The notes: generated by a model not told the origin, from the sequence alone. Shown: positions 37,600 through 49,560, counted from the first letter of the stretch. The stretch: 64,000 nt of DNA from Camelus bactrianus (GCF_048773025.1 NC_133570.1:24154001-24218000), one strand, 5' to 3'. Numbers and translations are program-made.

Positions 37600-37741
37600 A
37601 TGATGGAGCAGCTGCATCCCCTGACCTCAGTGACATGTCTCCTGAAGGCCTGCAGCCCCCAATGATCCTCTGACAGCAGTCACTGGCCTCGGCCACCCAG
37701 CCATCTCCGGTGAGGCCATATTTGACCAACAGGAGCTTGAG
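37600..37741 (+). pseudogene. HERC2: HERC2-like exon 7
   Basis: Acceptor tttaaattcag, donor gtacag. Reads DDGAAASPDLSDMSPEGLQP then PMIL, a TGA stop at 37671-37673 where human has a leucine codon, then QQSLASATQPSPV. A single-base loss follows, after which the nucleotides of IFDKQELE continue out of frame. Confidence 0.93.
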
Positions 37742-40517
37742 GTACAGTCAGTAGTAGCCTTGGCGGTTTTTATCCAGCACATGAGATTGTCAGCATTGTT
37801 TTTTGGTAGATGTGTAGGTAGATTTCCTCAAGGATATAGTCTGAATTTTAAATATGTCAAAATAATTCTTGTGACTAGGTAGGTGTTAAGCATGTTTGTC
37901 ATAGAACGTTACAATACTGGTTAAAGAATGAATGAGTTAAAGTTTAATTCTACTTTGAATTTCTGTGATTTATTTGAAAAAGTCCGCTGGATTCAGCATG
38001 CGTTCATTGCTCACGTGTTCTCGGAGGAATCTTTTCCCAGGAAACAGTGTCGCTGAAAGAGCCCCGTGAAGCCTAGGAAGATGGCTCTTGCTGGTGTGTC
38101 TCGCTCATGCCAGAGCCTTTCCCGAGCTGCTCTGTTGAAGCCAGGCTCTCCGTCTACACCCTGTTTCTAAGCACGTGGTGCACTGCATACTCGGGGGTGG
38201 ACTTGGGCATCTTCCCACTGACGAGGGGACACCTAACCAGGTCTGAGCATGATGGGGACTTCCATGGCCCACCACATGGGGGACTAGATTTCTTTTTTTA
38301 AACCTTCTTGCTTGCAGTACATCAGAAATTCTGGACCAAACATCAAAGACAAAAATTAAACCTTGAGAGCTTGATTTGGCAGGCAGAAAACACCCTAGTA
38401 GAGATCTGCAGAGACCAAGACCCTGCGTGGAGCCAGGATCCAGAGCGAGGAAGCGGCGGGTGCAGAGGGAGAAGGCGGGAAATGCTGGGCACGGGGGCAG
38501 CTGGGGAGGAGGGTGCAGGGCCTTCTGTGACCCCCACCGAGTGCCAGCTGCTCCTTAGGTCTGAACACCTGAGGTGAGAGGCCGGGTTAAAGTCACCCAA
38601 GCCCCTGCCAGGTGTTTTTTCCTGTCTGCCCTCCTGTTCCTTTCTGAGACTGCCGCTGTCATCTGGGGATTGCTAGTGAGTTTCTGTTTGTGTGTCTTGG
38701 CTTGCTGTACGGAGCTGTTTTAAAGATCAGGTGTGCAGCTTCATTGGGTCTGATCTGCTGTAACCCATCCAAGGAATCCTTTATACTTTCAGATCTCACG
38801 TTTCCGTTCGGTTCCTGTGTTACAGTTTTACAGGTCTCCTGATGGTTCTCATCTCTTCACCCTTTGTGTCACTTAAAACACATTTCACCCTTGATACCTG
38901 TACATCTTTAAACATATGTCTGATTGCTATATTAAATTTCTTATTTGCTGATTCTGACACTTGGGCCACTCACTGGTCTGCTACTGATTGTTTTTATACT
39001 GCTGGTTATAGTCAGTTACTGGTTCTACTTCTACACACGTCTAAACAACGTTGCTGTGTGCTGGGTGGTTTGGGTATTACGCTGTGTGGACTCTGGGCTC
39101 TGTAACTTCCTCTGGAGAACACGGAGCTTTATTTTTGCAGACAGTTCAGTGCCTGTCAGTTTTCCTCAGTCCTTGGAGGCTTGATTCTAGACTTTTTGGT
39201 GACACTTTATTTTTGTTTCGCCATCAGTCCTGGTTCCTGGACTCTGATTCTACAGGATTTATAATGTCTTCTTGAGGTTTCAGTGGAAACCTCTACATCA
39301 TGACCACTGCGCTCAAACGTGGTTGGACTGGGACCTCGTGCCGTCTCCCTAGCCCTGGGCCTGCCTGCAGTTCCTTTATGCTGGGCTCAGCTTTGCAGTC
39401 AGCCAAGGAGTCACGGGTAGTCCGTGTGTGCACTTCGTGGTCCTCCCACACCTCTGCTTTCTCTGGCAGGTCCCTGGCTGCGGTCCTGGAGCGCCACCCC
39501 CATCACGGCTTGCCCTCGGCCTCCTTGTGGTCAGGGTCACACCTGTCCCTGTTTTTTCCAGGGCCTCCCTTCAAACTGTTTTTTTTAAATACTCTGTCGG
39601 GAATTCACAATTATTATCAGCAGAGGCTTAGTCTAGTCTGCTTCTTACTGCCAGAACCGGAACTCCTAACTCGATCTGGTTCTGGATTACAGGCTTTTAG
39701 GATGAAGCCTGTCACTTCCGAGTTATTCAGACTTCACAGCAAAACCCTAGGATTCTGACCCTTCCTAAGCCCTGGAAGGCTCAATGATGTCTTCTGTTTC
39801 TTCCTAATCCTTCCTCACGTGGTCAGTTTAAAACAAATAGCGAGACTCAGAGCTATGAGAAGAAGTAGAGCAGATGAGCAGGGAGTTTCAGGTGGTTCAT
39901 GGAGGGGGCGAGGTGTCCAGAGGCAGGCAGTCCCCAGCTGCAGGCCCCAGTGATGTGTGGATTCATCGATTCATTGCAATTTGCTTCCCAATATTCTTTA
40001 GTCCTCTTGTTTTTTTACACCATGTTTAACCTCCAGAGAGGTTCTGTTACTCCTCAGTAGTTGGGGGTTGGTTTGGTGGCACATGGGATGGCTCTGTGCT
40101 GTCTGTGGCCTGTCCTACAGATGGAAGGTAGCAGGGGACTGTGGGCACAGCCTGGTCATGGGGAAGGAAGGGGTCCTTTTCTCTTGCCCCTCACTCTGCA
40201 TTCACTCCCTCAGCTTGTTGCCACTCAGAGCTCAGATTTCAGGGCTGTGAAATTTCCTTAACGGACATTGCTGTTTGGCTAATTTACTAGGTAGGTTCTG
40301 TCTGTGCCAAAGAAGCTTTTTAACCATGTTTTTCCTCTGCATTAAGCTGTGAAAGTTGTCTGTGTCCTTGTTTACATGTTTTATTTGTTCATCTAAAAAT
40401 ACCTGGTAGGCCTGGGTATAGAAATACACTTCTGCACTGCAGTTGGGAGTAGTCATCTGTAATTTCCATTTTCCTAGACTCCCTGCTCCGCCCCCAGCCC
40501 TGCTGTCATTGGCGCAG

Positions 40518-40785
40518 GCCACTGCGCTGGCTGTGTGTCAACGTTTGGCTGTGGGGTCCACATGCCCAGCAAGCCCCGTGTGTGAAGCCTGAAGCTCTGG
40601 TGGGGCCACGCTGCCTGTCCCCGTGCCACACGTCCATCCCATCAGAGCAAAGACGCACCAGCCGTCGCTGGGTCCTGCCCTGCCTGTTGTGGTCCAGCTC
40701 ATGGAAACAGGATTCCCTAGACGGAACATCGAGTTTGCGCTCAAGTCACCCACGGGCACCTCTGGGAACGCTGCAGGCTTGCCAG
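40518..40785 (+). pseudogene. HERC2: HERC2-like exon 8 (start of UBA-like segment)
   Basis: Acceptor ttggcgcag, donor gtactg. Starts ATALAVCQRLAVGST, has a TGA at 40590-40592 in place of the cysteine in EDCSSSEA, then a less conserved stretch, and ends PALPVVVQLMETGFPRRNIE and FALKSPTGTSGNAAGLPG. The latter matches the human UBA-type segment ALPIVVQLMEMGFSRRNIEF. Confidence 0.93.
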
Positions 40786-40913
40786 GTACTGTGTTTTCCA
40801 TGGGGGTGTTCGACTTCACATGCCCACCTATTTGTGGGCCCCCCGGGAAATGCTGCCGTGCGCAGCTGGGTGTGTGGTCCTCACCGCAGGGCGCCGTGTG
40901 TGCCTGCTCTTAG

Positions 40914-41050
40914 GCATGGAGGCCGTGGTTGGGTGGCTGCTGGACAATGCTGACGTGCAGGTCACGGATCTCTCGGACACAGACACGGGGTCTGAGGAGT
41001 GTTCAGACGAGGAGGTGGTGGAGGATGTGAATGACACGGCCTATGCTGTG
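40914..41050 (+). pseudogene. HERC2: HERC2-like exon 9, no breaks
   Basis: Acceptor gcctgctcttag, donor gtcagt. Fully open: MEAVVGWLLDNADVQVTDLS then DTDTGSEECSDEEVVEDVND and TAYAV, against human VEALVGWLLDHSDIQVTELS. The acidic cluster is kept. Phase matches the preceding exon. Confidence 0.94.
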
Positions 41051-41254
41051 GTCAGTGCCTCCCTCGTGCCATCTGTCCTGAGCTCTGATTTCCTCCACAC
41101 TGCCCCATGGGGCCCTTCTGGTTCTGCCAGGCACATGCGGAGGCTCCTAACTGCTACCTGGGTTTTCTGTGCCTTAATTACTTTCATTTTTAAAACAGAC
41201 CCTTGTTCCAACATTGAATGATGTTGGGTAGCCACGAGAGGAGATGCTATTAAA

Positions 41255-41352
41255 AAATCTTTTTTTTTTTTAAATGGAGGTACTGGGGATTGAACCCAGG
41301 ACCTCTAGGATGCTAAGCATGCACTCTACCTCTGAGCTATACCCTCTCTCTT
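41255..41352 (-). repeat. Camelid tRNA-derived SINE (Vic-1-like)
   Basis: The best-preserved copy in the window. Plus strand ggaggtactggggattgaac then ccaggacctctagga, agcatgcactctacctctga and gctatacc, the reverse complement of tagctcagaggtagag (box A) and ggttcaatcccc (box B), with a T-run tail on the left. Confidence 0.92.
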
Positions 41353-41629
41353 AAAAATCATTATTTATATGACACATTGTCTTCTGATTTGAATGAGTTG
41401 TTTCATGGGATTGCTTTGGAAATGCCTCAGAAATTTTCTATACTTTAAGGTTTTGAGGTTAGTTCTTCATACTGTGCTGCTGCCATTAATCTTGTAAAAA
41501 TGAAGAATTTTACAGTGAAAACACAGCATAATATTTCACACTTTCTATTTTAATATTAGAGATTTCATATACTTCTTTAAGTAGGTTTATCTGGTTCACC
41601 ATTTTAAAAAATGTGTTTCTCTTTTGTAG

Positions 41630-41728
41630 TCTATTGGTGCTGTCATAACCGAGAGCCAGACTTAACAAAAAAACAGGCTGGTTTCCTGAGATGATGATTA
41701 TGCTGTGTATGTGAGACAGAATAATCAG
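41630..41728 (+). pseudogene. HERC2: HERC2-like exon 10
   Basis: Acceptor ttctcttttgtag, donor gtgagt. Reads SIGAVITESQT then TAA at 41663-41665 where human has tyrosine (TESQTYKKRADF). The remainder still aligns to DDYAVYVRENIQ as nucleotides, with a further frame change. Confidence 0.93.
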
Positions 41729-42002
41729 GTGAGTAGTTGTTTCAGGCTGGAGCCTGGCTTAGGTTTTCATTCAACAAATGTGTGAGCATCTCAGAAAATC
41801 AGAGACCTGGCAGAGGAGGGCATAGCAGCCAGCAGGGAGGCCTCTGTGTCTGGAGAGAGGACAGAGGAGCAGCAGATGGGGGGGCCAGCACCACAGAACA
41901 AAAGGAGGCTTGTCCGTAGTGACATGGCACAGGGTCCTGTGCTTCTCGGTCAGCCCCCTTTTGGACACTTCCACAGCCTATTTTTGCTTTTGAGGGGAGA
42001 TG

Positions 42003-42115
42003 GAGGTAGTTAGGTTTATTTATTTATTTTATTTAATGGAGACACTGGGATTGAACCCAGGACCTTGTGCATGCTAAACACACACTCTACCACTGAGTTA
42101 TACACTCCTCCATCT
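42003..42115 (-). repeat. Camelid tRNA-derived SINE (Vic-1-like)
   Basis: Plus strand ggagacactgggattgaacc then caggaccttgtgcatgc and ctaccactgagttatac. T-rich tail to the left. Confidence 0.88.
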
Positions 42116-43061
42116 TTTGTAAAAAAATATCATTCTCATTGCCATCTAATTTAAATAATTTAGTTATGTTTTTTCAACCTTAAATCCTTCCTTTTCCTGC
42201 TTTAATTCTTTTGTTCTAGTTAGTACACTTCAGAGAAAGTCCCAGAAGTCATCTCATTCTACCTGTAAATATGTCAACATGTATCCCATATAGTTATATA
42301 AGGCTTTTATTTTTAACATAATGACCTGACAGTTGCCTAACATTGCCTGACAGAGTAAACAGTGATTCCTCACTGTCATCTCATAGCTAATGCTTGCTCA
42401 GATTTTCCCAGTTTTCTCAAAAATGGCTTTCTATAGTAATTCCTTTGAATTTTGATACTAACAAGATCATATACCTTACATTTGGGTGATAGGTCCCTGT
42501 AGTGTTTTTTAACCTAGAATAGTTCCTCCCTCCTTTTTTCCTTTTCATGCCATTCATTTGTGCTAAAACTACATCAGCCCACAGTCTTTCTCCCTCTCCT
42601 CTGTGTCTCCTGTACAGTCAGAGTGAGGGCTGCAGGGTGGTTGGGCTCAGGCTGCCCCTGAGCAGGAATGTATCGTAGGGGCCAGCACGCAGCGTTGCTG
42701 GTCATCACCATCTATTCTCTGTTAATATTGTTCATGTCACCTTCTAGATCCGTCACAAACTTTGTCATCCCTCCCAAATTTATTAGCTGGAGTTGTGTCC
42801 TTTAAAAAAAACTTTCTTATGAACTCTGGTCACTATAATATAGTTCATATAGGAAAGGCATAATAGTGGCTGTTTTTTGTTTGCTTGCTTGCTTGCGTTA
42901 CCAATTTTCAGAATGATGAATTGGTGCCCTGGTACTTGTAAAGGTGACCAAGAACCTTTGTTTTGTCTATTATCATTATGATGAATTTATTGGCTTTTAT
43001 GGATTTGATGTGTTTTAGCCATTTTTCCTCTTGATCATGTGGGAACCCACTGATCTTTTTT

Positions 43062-44390
43062 TTGTTTTATGGAAGTATAGTCAGTCTACAATGCTGTGTC
43101 AGTTTCTGGTGTGCAGCATATTGTTTCAGTCATCCATGCACATGCATGTATTCCTTTTCACATTCTTTTCCTTTACAGGTTACTACAAGATACTGAATGT
43201 AGTTCCCTGGGCTGTACAGTAGGACCTTGTTGTTTATCTATTTTAGTATCTGTACTAGTAGTATTAGAATTAGTAGTTAGTATTTAGACTCCCAACTTAC
43301 CCTTCCCACCCCCTTGTCCCTCTGGTAACCGTTTGAGCTGTTTGTATGTTCTTGAAATTCAGCCCTTATCATTTGCATCATTTGCAAATATTTTCTCCCA
43401 TCCCGTAGGCTGTCTTTTTATTTTTCTTAGTTTCCTTTGTTGTACGAAAGCTTGTAAGTTTGATTAGGTTCCATTTGTTTATTTTTGCTTTTATTTCTAT
43501 TGCTTTGGGAGACTGACCTAGGAAAACATAGCTACAATTTATGTCAGAGAATGTTTTACCTATGTTCTCTTCTGGATTTTTATGGTGTCCTCTCTTATAT
43601 TTAAGTCGTTAAGCCATTTTGAATTTATTTTTGTGTATGGTGTGAGGGAGTGTCGTAAGTTCATTCATTTCCATGCTGCTGTCCAGTTTTCCTAACACCA
43701 CTTGCTGAAGAGACTGTCTTTTCTCCACTGTATATTCTTGCCTCCTTTGTTGAAGATTAATTGACCCCGTAGGTCTGTGGGCTGATTTCTGGGCTCTCTA
43801 TTCTATTCCATTGATCCACATGTGTGTTTTTATGCCAGTGCCACACTGTTTTGGTTACTGTAGCTCTGTAGTATTGTCTGAAGTCTGGGAGGGTTATTCC
43901 TTCAGCTTCATTCTTTTTCTTCTGTGTTGCTTTGGCCATTGGGTCATTCGGGAGTCCATATAAAATTTAGGATTATTTGTTCTAGTTCTGTGGAAAATGT
44001 CCTGGGTAATTTGATAGGGGCAGCATTAAATCTGTAGGTTGCTTTGGATAGTATGGCCATATTAACAATATTAATTTTTTCCAATCCAAGAGCATAGAAT
44101 ATCTTTTCATTTCTTTAAATCATCTTTGATTGCCTTAATCAGTGTGTTGTAGTTCTCCACATATAAGTCTTTCACCTCCTTGGTCAGGTTTGTTCCCAAG
44201 TTTTTTTTGTCTTTGTTTTTCATGTGATTTTAAAAGAGATTTTTAAATTTTACTTTCCTTTTCTGGTATTTCATTGTTAGTATAAAGAAATGCAGCTGAT
44301 TTCTGTATGTTAATCTTGTATCCTGCTACCTTGCCAAACTCATTTATCAGCTTTGGTAGTTTTTGTGTGGAGCCGTTAGTTTTTGAGTGC
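43062..44390 (-). mobile_element. L1 LINE 3' half, antisense
   Basis: Begins at the L1 3' terminus (aagtatagtcagtctacaat; agttccctgggctgtacag) and extends into ORF2: the minus strand at 43757-43939 gives [20 protein letters not shown] and [17 protein letters not shown]. It lies in an intron of the HERC2-like copy and is 5' truncated near 44390. Confidence 0.9.
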
Positions 44391-44625
44391 TCCCTTGCTT
44401 TATGGCACACGTGGACCTAGGCTCATGTTACGTATTTCCTCCCCCAGAGATCAAGACAGGCAGCTTTCTAAAGAGCCCTGGTTCTATGTATTGAGAAATG
44501 ATTTTGAGATCATACTGGGTGCTAGAGGAACTTTCCTTAGAAATAGAATAATTGATTGATTAAATTAAAATTGATCACTCATCTATACACTGGACTAGAC
44601 TTTTTACATTTAATTTTAATTTTAG

Positions 44626-44794
44626 GTAGGAATGATGGTTAGATGCTGTTGAACAGATGAAGAAGTTTGTGAAGGAGATGTGGGCAAAATTATCAAATTG
44701 GATAGAGATGGATTACATTGACCTCAGTGTGCAGTGTGATTGGCAGCAGAAAGGAGCACTTACTGGGTTAGGTACATTCACGTGGAACTTGTAG
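44626..44794 (+). pseudogene. HERC2: HERC2-like exon 11 (CPH domain)
   Basis: Acceptor ttaattttag, donor gtagga. Starts VGMMVRCC, then TGA at 44650-44652 in place of arginine, then DEEVCEGDVGKIIKLDRDGL. An extra base and a later lost base shift the frame around DLNVQCDWQQKG, after which WVRYIHVEL is recovered. This is the CPH (Cul7-Parc-Herc2) domain, which in HERC2 relatives binds p53. Confidence 0.93.
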
Positions 44795-44886
44795 GTAGGA
44801 ACATTCTTCATCTGCTTCTGAGTGAGATCTTTAGAGTTCCCAGAAATGAATGCTAACTATAGTTCATTTTTTATTGGAATCTCTAG

Positions 44887-45014
44887 GCTGTCCTCCACCA
44901 AGTTCTCCTCATATAAAGGCAAGATTGGTGGTAAAGTTCATGTGAAAGCCTCAGTCTTGACACTGAAATACAAGTGGGGGTCTGTGACTCAGTAAAATGT
45001 GGGGCTTGTGAAAG
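44887..45014 (+). pseudogene. HERC2: HERC2-like exon 12 (second Mib-like segment)
   Basis: Acceptor gaatctctag, donor gtcata. Starts CPPPSSPH; a net 2-base gain then shifts the frame before the equivalent of KIGDKVRVKASVTTPKYKWG, which is readable in another frame (VKASVLTLKYKWGSVT). Lies only 92 bases after the previous exon. Confidence 0.92.
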
Positions 45015-46504
45015 GTCATAGTACCTAGGCAGGAAAGCGCTGGGTGTTGGCTTTTCATCAACTGATGTAAACTAGGGCAGGAAAAACAAGAATTAAGCAA
45101 ACCTTATGATATAAAAATAGTGTCCTTCTGCTTGTCAGTGCCCTCATGACCAGGAGCAGCCCTGCTGTTGAGGAGTCAGGTGTGTTAACTCCCTGCAACG
45201 TGGGAGAATGCACCATGGAGAATGCGGTGTCTCCATAAGTGTGTGAATGTGACAAAGTCTAAGGGGTTCGCATTGAGTATTTGGGGGAGATTTCAAGGAA
45301 TTGGGGTAATTCTAAGAATGGATGTGTTAATAAATATTCCCTGGAGGGCAGAAATACTGAGTCAGGATGAGGTCATGCCTGGCAGGGAAGCAGTCGGTCT
45401 TACTCGCCAGGAGGGGACTGTGGTTGGGATTCGATTGGATGTGACTGGACATGTTAGAGTGGTTTTGTTTTCATCTCAATCTGTCACAGTCTCAGGCTGA
45501 CCTTGTCTCATATTGGGGTTCTTGTTCTGTCAGTCCTTCTGCCAAATGGCCAGCTCCCTCAGTGTTGTTCTCTCTTTTTATTAATGCTGTATGAAAATTT
45601 AGGACTGAGTTTAAGAAATGGAAATGTAGAAATGATGGGTGTTAAGACCTGGAAACACAAAATTCTCCTCAGTTTATATTTAATGTGATATTGTTGAGAT
45701 TTCAAATCACATGGCATACTATGTCCATTTTAACAGTTGCAAGAAAAATAATTAAATATATGCATGGTTTTATTTTGTCTTGAACACTTTCAGTGCCATT
45801 TTTGCTTTGTTTTGTTTCAGCTTTGTGGAAAGCCATCTTTCTGCCAGATAGCTTAGATTAGAAATGGCCGCAGTGCTGGTACTTCCTCAGTGGACAGGGA
45901 TGTTAGAGTTTCTTAAGTTACTTAAGAACAAATGGCTTATTTAACATTTTATTTTGGTTTAACATTTTGCTTCACTTAAGAGATTCTTAAAAGCTTTACA
46001 AATCAAAACAAAGATAAATTTCAAAAATAACAACTTGGTTTAGAAGTTAATGTTTTCAGTAGCTTTCACCAAAGGGCAAGAGATACCTTAACGTTATTAA
46101 TACAAATTTTATTCCCTAAGTTACTGAATGGAGTTTTTGGTTGGTGTAATTAAAAACAAACAAATAAACCTTCAATAAGTGGATAATTTCAAACAGATAC
46201 AAAAGTCAAGATTATAGTATAATGAGCCTCCATGTGCCCATTACCTGACTTGAGCAGTTGTCAGCTCCTGGCCAAACCGTTCATCCATGGTCCCCTGCTT
46301 CCATTATTTTGAAGCTAATCCCTGATTGCTATCATGTGTTAGTTGACCCAGAAGTATCTTAGTATGTCTCTCCCAGAGAGAAGTTCTTTTTGTACAACAC
46401 AGAAAACTGTAATGTAATGTCACGTGGTTAGGTATAGTTTTAATTTTAATTTTCAGTTTTTAGTGGTGAAAGAGGTGTTCCAGACAATTTCTATTCTGTC
46501 CTAG

Positions 46505-46610
46505 CTGTCAGTGCCAATGGGAAAGACGTTATTGTCAACTTCCCTTAGTCTCACTGAACTGCGCTCTCGTCAGACATGGAGTTGGTACCCAGTGTCCATC
46601 CTGGTATCAC
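46505..46610 (+). pseudogene. HERC2: HERC2-like exon 13
   Basis: Acceptor attctgtcctag, donor gtgagt. Reads VSANGKDVIVNFP, then TAG at 46546-46548 (one glutamine codon also lost) and TGA at 46555-46557 in place of tryptophan, then DMELVPSVHPGI. Human: FSANGKDIIVDFPQQSHWTG...MELVPSIHPGV. Confidence 0.93.
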
Positions 46611-46726
46611 GTGAGTTTTTATTTTTATGTTGCTAGTCTTGTTTGGGAGGAATGGCTTTCTCTGGAATCAAGTTTAACAAATGACCTCATCTTTTTCTTA
46701 TCAACCAATGGCTATTTAAAAAATAG

Positions 46727-46860
46727 GTGTGATGGCTGTGAGATGTTTCCTATCAATGGATCTCAATTCAAGTACTGTGACGACTTTGATTTTTGTGAAA
46801 TGTGTTTCAAAACTAGGAAACACAACACCAGGCATATATTTGGCAGAACAGATGACCCAC
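46727..46860 (+). pseudogene. HERC2: HERC2-like exon 14 (ZZ zinc finger)
   Basis: Acceptor aaaaaatag, donor gtatgg. Open: CDGCEMFPINGSQFK then YCDDFDFCEMCFKTRKHNTR and HIFGRTDDP. It differs from the human ZZ domain by loss of two residues in FKCRNCDDFD, which removes one zinc-ligand cysteine. This is the last HERC2 exon I can find; the DOC domain exons expected next are absent. Confidence 0.94.
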
Positions 46861-47185
46861 GTATGGTAAATGATTACGTTCTCTTTCCACAAAATTTATT
46901 AGTGAGATAATTATTGTGGAAACAAAGTTAGTTTTGATCTTTAAAGCTTATGCTTAAATGGTGAGCACTGTACTCTGTGCACAGTGAAACAGGAAAGCTG
47001 GTCCTACCCACCTGGTGAATTACTAGTTTTTTACAAGCAATGAGGAGGTCTCTGGAGCTAGAATCATGGGGTTTGTTCGCTTGTATTTCCATAGAAAAAC
47101 AGTAAAAGGATCTCAAGAAACTAGTAAATGTTTTGTTGGATGGGATGTGGAATTGGAGAGATGGAGAGGGAGTCTTTTTATTTGT
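46861..47185. other. Downstream flank of the last HERC2-like exon
   Basis: Non-coding. Probably the start of the next HERC2 intron. No repeat recognised. Confidence 0.35.
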
Positions 47186-47189
47186 GTGT

Positions 47190-47932
47190 CTTTTATTATT
47201 TATTTTATCACTACGGCAGAATATAGACAACATAAAATTTGCCAGTTCAGTCACTTTTCAGTGTATAATTACAGGAATTTGCACATTAACCCCACTATTT
47301 CTAAACTCTTTTCACCACTGCAAATTAGGAAGGGATCCATTAAGGAATAACTCCCCTTTCTTCCCTCTACCAACCCCTGGCAACCTCTAATCTGCTTTCT
47401 GTCTCTGAATTTGACAACCCTAGGGACCTCTTATAAGTGAAACCACTCAAAATTTGACTTTCTGTGTGTCTGAGTTATTTCAGTCTGCATTGTGTTTCCA
47501 GGGTTCATCCATGTCATAGCATGTGTCAGAACTTCATTTCTTTTTGTGGCTGAGTAATATTTCATTGTATGTATATACCACATTCTGTTTATCCAGTCAT
47601 CTATTATGGACATTTGGGTTGTTTGTACCTTTCAGCTCTTGTGAATAACATTGCTGTCAACATTGGTGTATGAATCTGTTTCAGTCCCTGTCTTTAATAA
47701 AACTAGGAGTGTAATTGCAGGGTCATTAGGTAGTTCTTTAACTTTGGGGAGGACTGCTAACATGTTTTTTATAGTGGCTGCTCCATTTAACATTTCTTTC
47801 AGCAATATATGAGGGTTCCAGTTTCTCCACATCCTCACCAACATTTGTTTCTTTTCTCTCTTTTCTTTTCTTTCTTTCCTCCGTCTCCAATATAAAATCT
47901 GAATGGTCATATTAAAGACATACTACCTTTAA
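47190..47932 (-). mobile_element. Old L1 LINE 3' end, antisense
   Basis: Plus strand carries acataaaatttgccagttca and ttctgtctctgaatttgaca (L1M-type 3'UTR); the minus strand at 47431-47613 gives MWYIHTMKYYSATKRNEVLT, the ORF2 C-terminus. More diverged than the L1 copies in the left part of the window. Confidence 0.8.
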
Positions 47933-47934
47933 TT

Positions 47935-49560
47935 GAAAATTCCACCCACGAAGAAAACTCCAGGTCCAGATGATTTCACCAGTGAATCTACTACAGAAGG
48001 ATAATTATGACCAAATTGAATTCCAGGAATGCACAGTGTGTGGCTTACTATTCATAAACCAATCAGTGTAGTTCACCACATTAGCCGAGTAAATCAGAAA
48101 ACTTATGTCATTTCAATGGATGCAGAAAAAGCATTTAATAAAATTCAGCATCTGTTTGAGGAAAAAGTTTTAGCAAACTAGGATTAGAAGGGAATTTCTT
48201 TAACCTGATAGTCATTCTCAGTTAAATACCTACAGTAACCACGATACTGAAGAGATACTGAAAGCTTTCTTTCTGAGATTGGGAATAAGACAATAGCACC
48301 TGTATCTCCTCTGCTAATCACCACTGTATTGGAGTTCCCAGCAAGGAGAGTAGGGCAAAGGGAAGAGGGGAAAAAAAACTATTGAAGTCCCCAGTTTTGC
48401 TGGTAGTCACTTATTAAACAGTGCAGATAAATCCATCATTGCAGAACATTCTGCTGGACAGCACTGTTTGAGATAATGCAGATTCAATCAAAACCCCAGC
48501 ATGAGTTTGTTTATTTTGGTGAATTTGATGAGCTAATTCTAAAACATAGATGGACACACAGAAGGCTAAGGGTAGGCAAAACATTCTTGAAGAAGAACAA
48601 AATTCTCTACTAGATACTTAAACTTCTGAATATGTTATAATTTAGACAACGTCTGGTTCTTAGGCAAAGACATAAGAAATCTAGGTAAGTCTGCATACAG
48701 CAGATCAAAGAATCCAAAAACAGATCCAGGCATATGTGGGAATATGATTTATGATAAAGATGACATTACAGGGCATTGGGGAAAGTTTGTCCTTTTAACA
48801 ATTGGTTCCTAGTTAATTGGATGTCCATTCTGGGGGAAGTGAAACTTGATTGCTATCACAAACACAGAAATCAGATCTAAGGGCATTGCCCGTCTCCAGG
48901 TGTAAATGGTAAAACTGAACTTCTGGAAGATAACATAGAATTTCTTCATGACTTTGATATAAGGAAAGATTTCTTAAAACAGCAAAAGAACTAACTTTAA
49001 ATCAAAAATTGGTGAAATTAAGAGATCACATTCATAAAAAAATAACATTAAGAGAGTGACAGTGCAAAGCATCTGTAATCAATAAGGGCTTACATCCAAA
49101 ATATGTTAAAAATAGACTTTTTAAAAAATGTAGAAATTTGTACGAAAAAGACTCTTCATAGAAATGTGGAAAAACAATCTGGGCATTTCACACAAGTGGC
49201 CAGTAAATAAATGAAAAGGTGCTCACAGTCATCAGGAAAACACATTAAAATCACAATGGAGTACCAATACACTGTTGTGGTTGAAATTAGAGATACTGAT
49301 GATTCCAGGTGTTGGTGAAGGAATGGAGTGGAGCACAGGGAATTTTCATAAACTGCTAGGGAAAAATTAGATAAAAAACAAACAAACAAAAAGGACAGCA
49401 TCTCTGTATATGCAGAAAGACGTATAACAAAAATCTTCCCAGTGGCAGTATTCTTAATAGCTCTGAACTGGAAATAATGCAATGTCAGACGAAAGAAGAA
49501 TGGATAAATAAATCGTCACCTGTTCATACAGTGGGGTACTATAAAATAATGATAATGAGC
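47935..49560 (+). mobile_element. Old L1 LINE ORF2 fragment, sense
   Basis: Sense L1: ccaggtccagatgatttcac (the PGPDDF RT motif), tttcaatggatgcagaaaaa followed by gcatttaata, and the ORF2 C-terminal region toward 49560. It abuts the antisense L1 just to the left, an inverted pair. The frame is destroyed. Confidence 0.75.

Larger units (their letters stand above)
27145..46860 (+). pseudogene. HERC2: HERC2-like unprocessed pseudogene (partial, 14 exons visible)
   Basis: HERC2 is a giant HECT-type E3 ubiquitin ligase acting in DNA-damage signalling and centrosome function. This copy keeps introns and splice sites, so it arose by DNA duplication and not retrotransposition. Exons run in the parental order from the Mib-Herc2 domain (human about 1860-1930) through a UBA-like segment, the CPH domain and a second Mib-like segment to the ZZ finger (human about 2700-2755). 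The N-terminal part, the RCC1-like propellers, the DOC domain and the catalytic HECT domain are absent, and at least two exons after 30099 are missing. About a dozen stops and frameshifts break the frame. Introns contain camelid SINEs, a solo LTR and L1 pieces. No protein with ligase activity can come from it; transcription is possible but not shown. The parent exons were recalled from human HERC2. Confidence 0.93.

Noticed and set aside
27145-46860. Processed (retroposed) HERC2 pseudogene
   Set aside because: Introns and splice dinucleotides are retained around the exons, and there is no poly-A tail.
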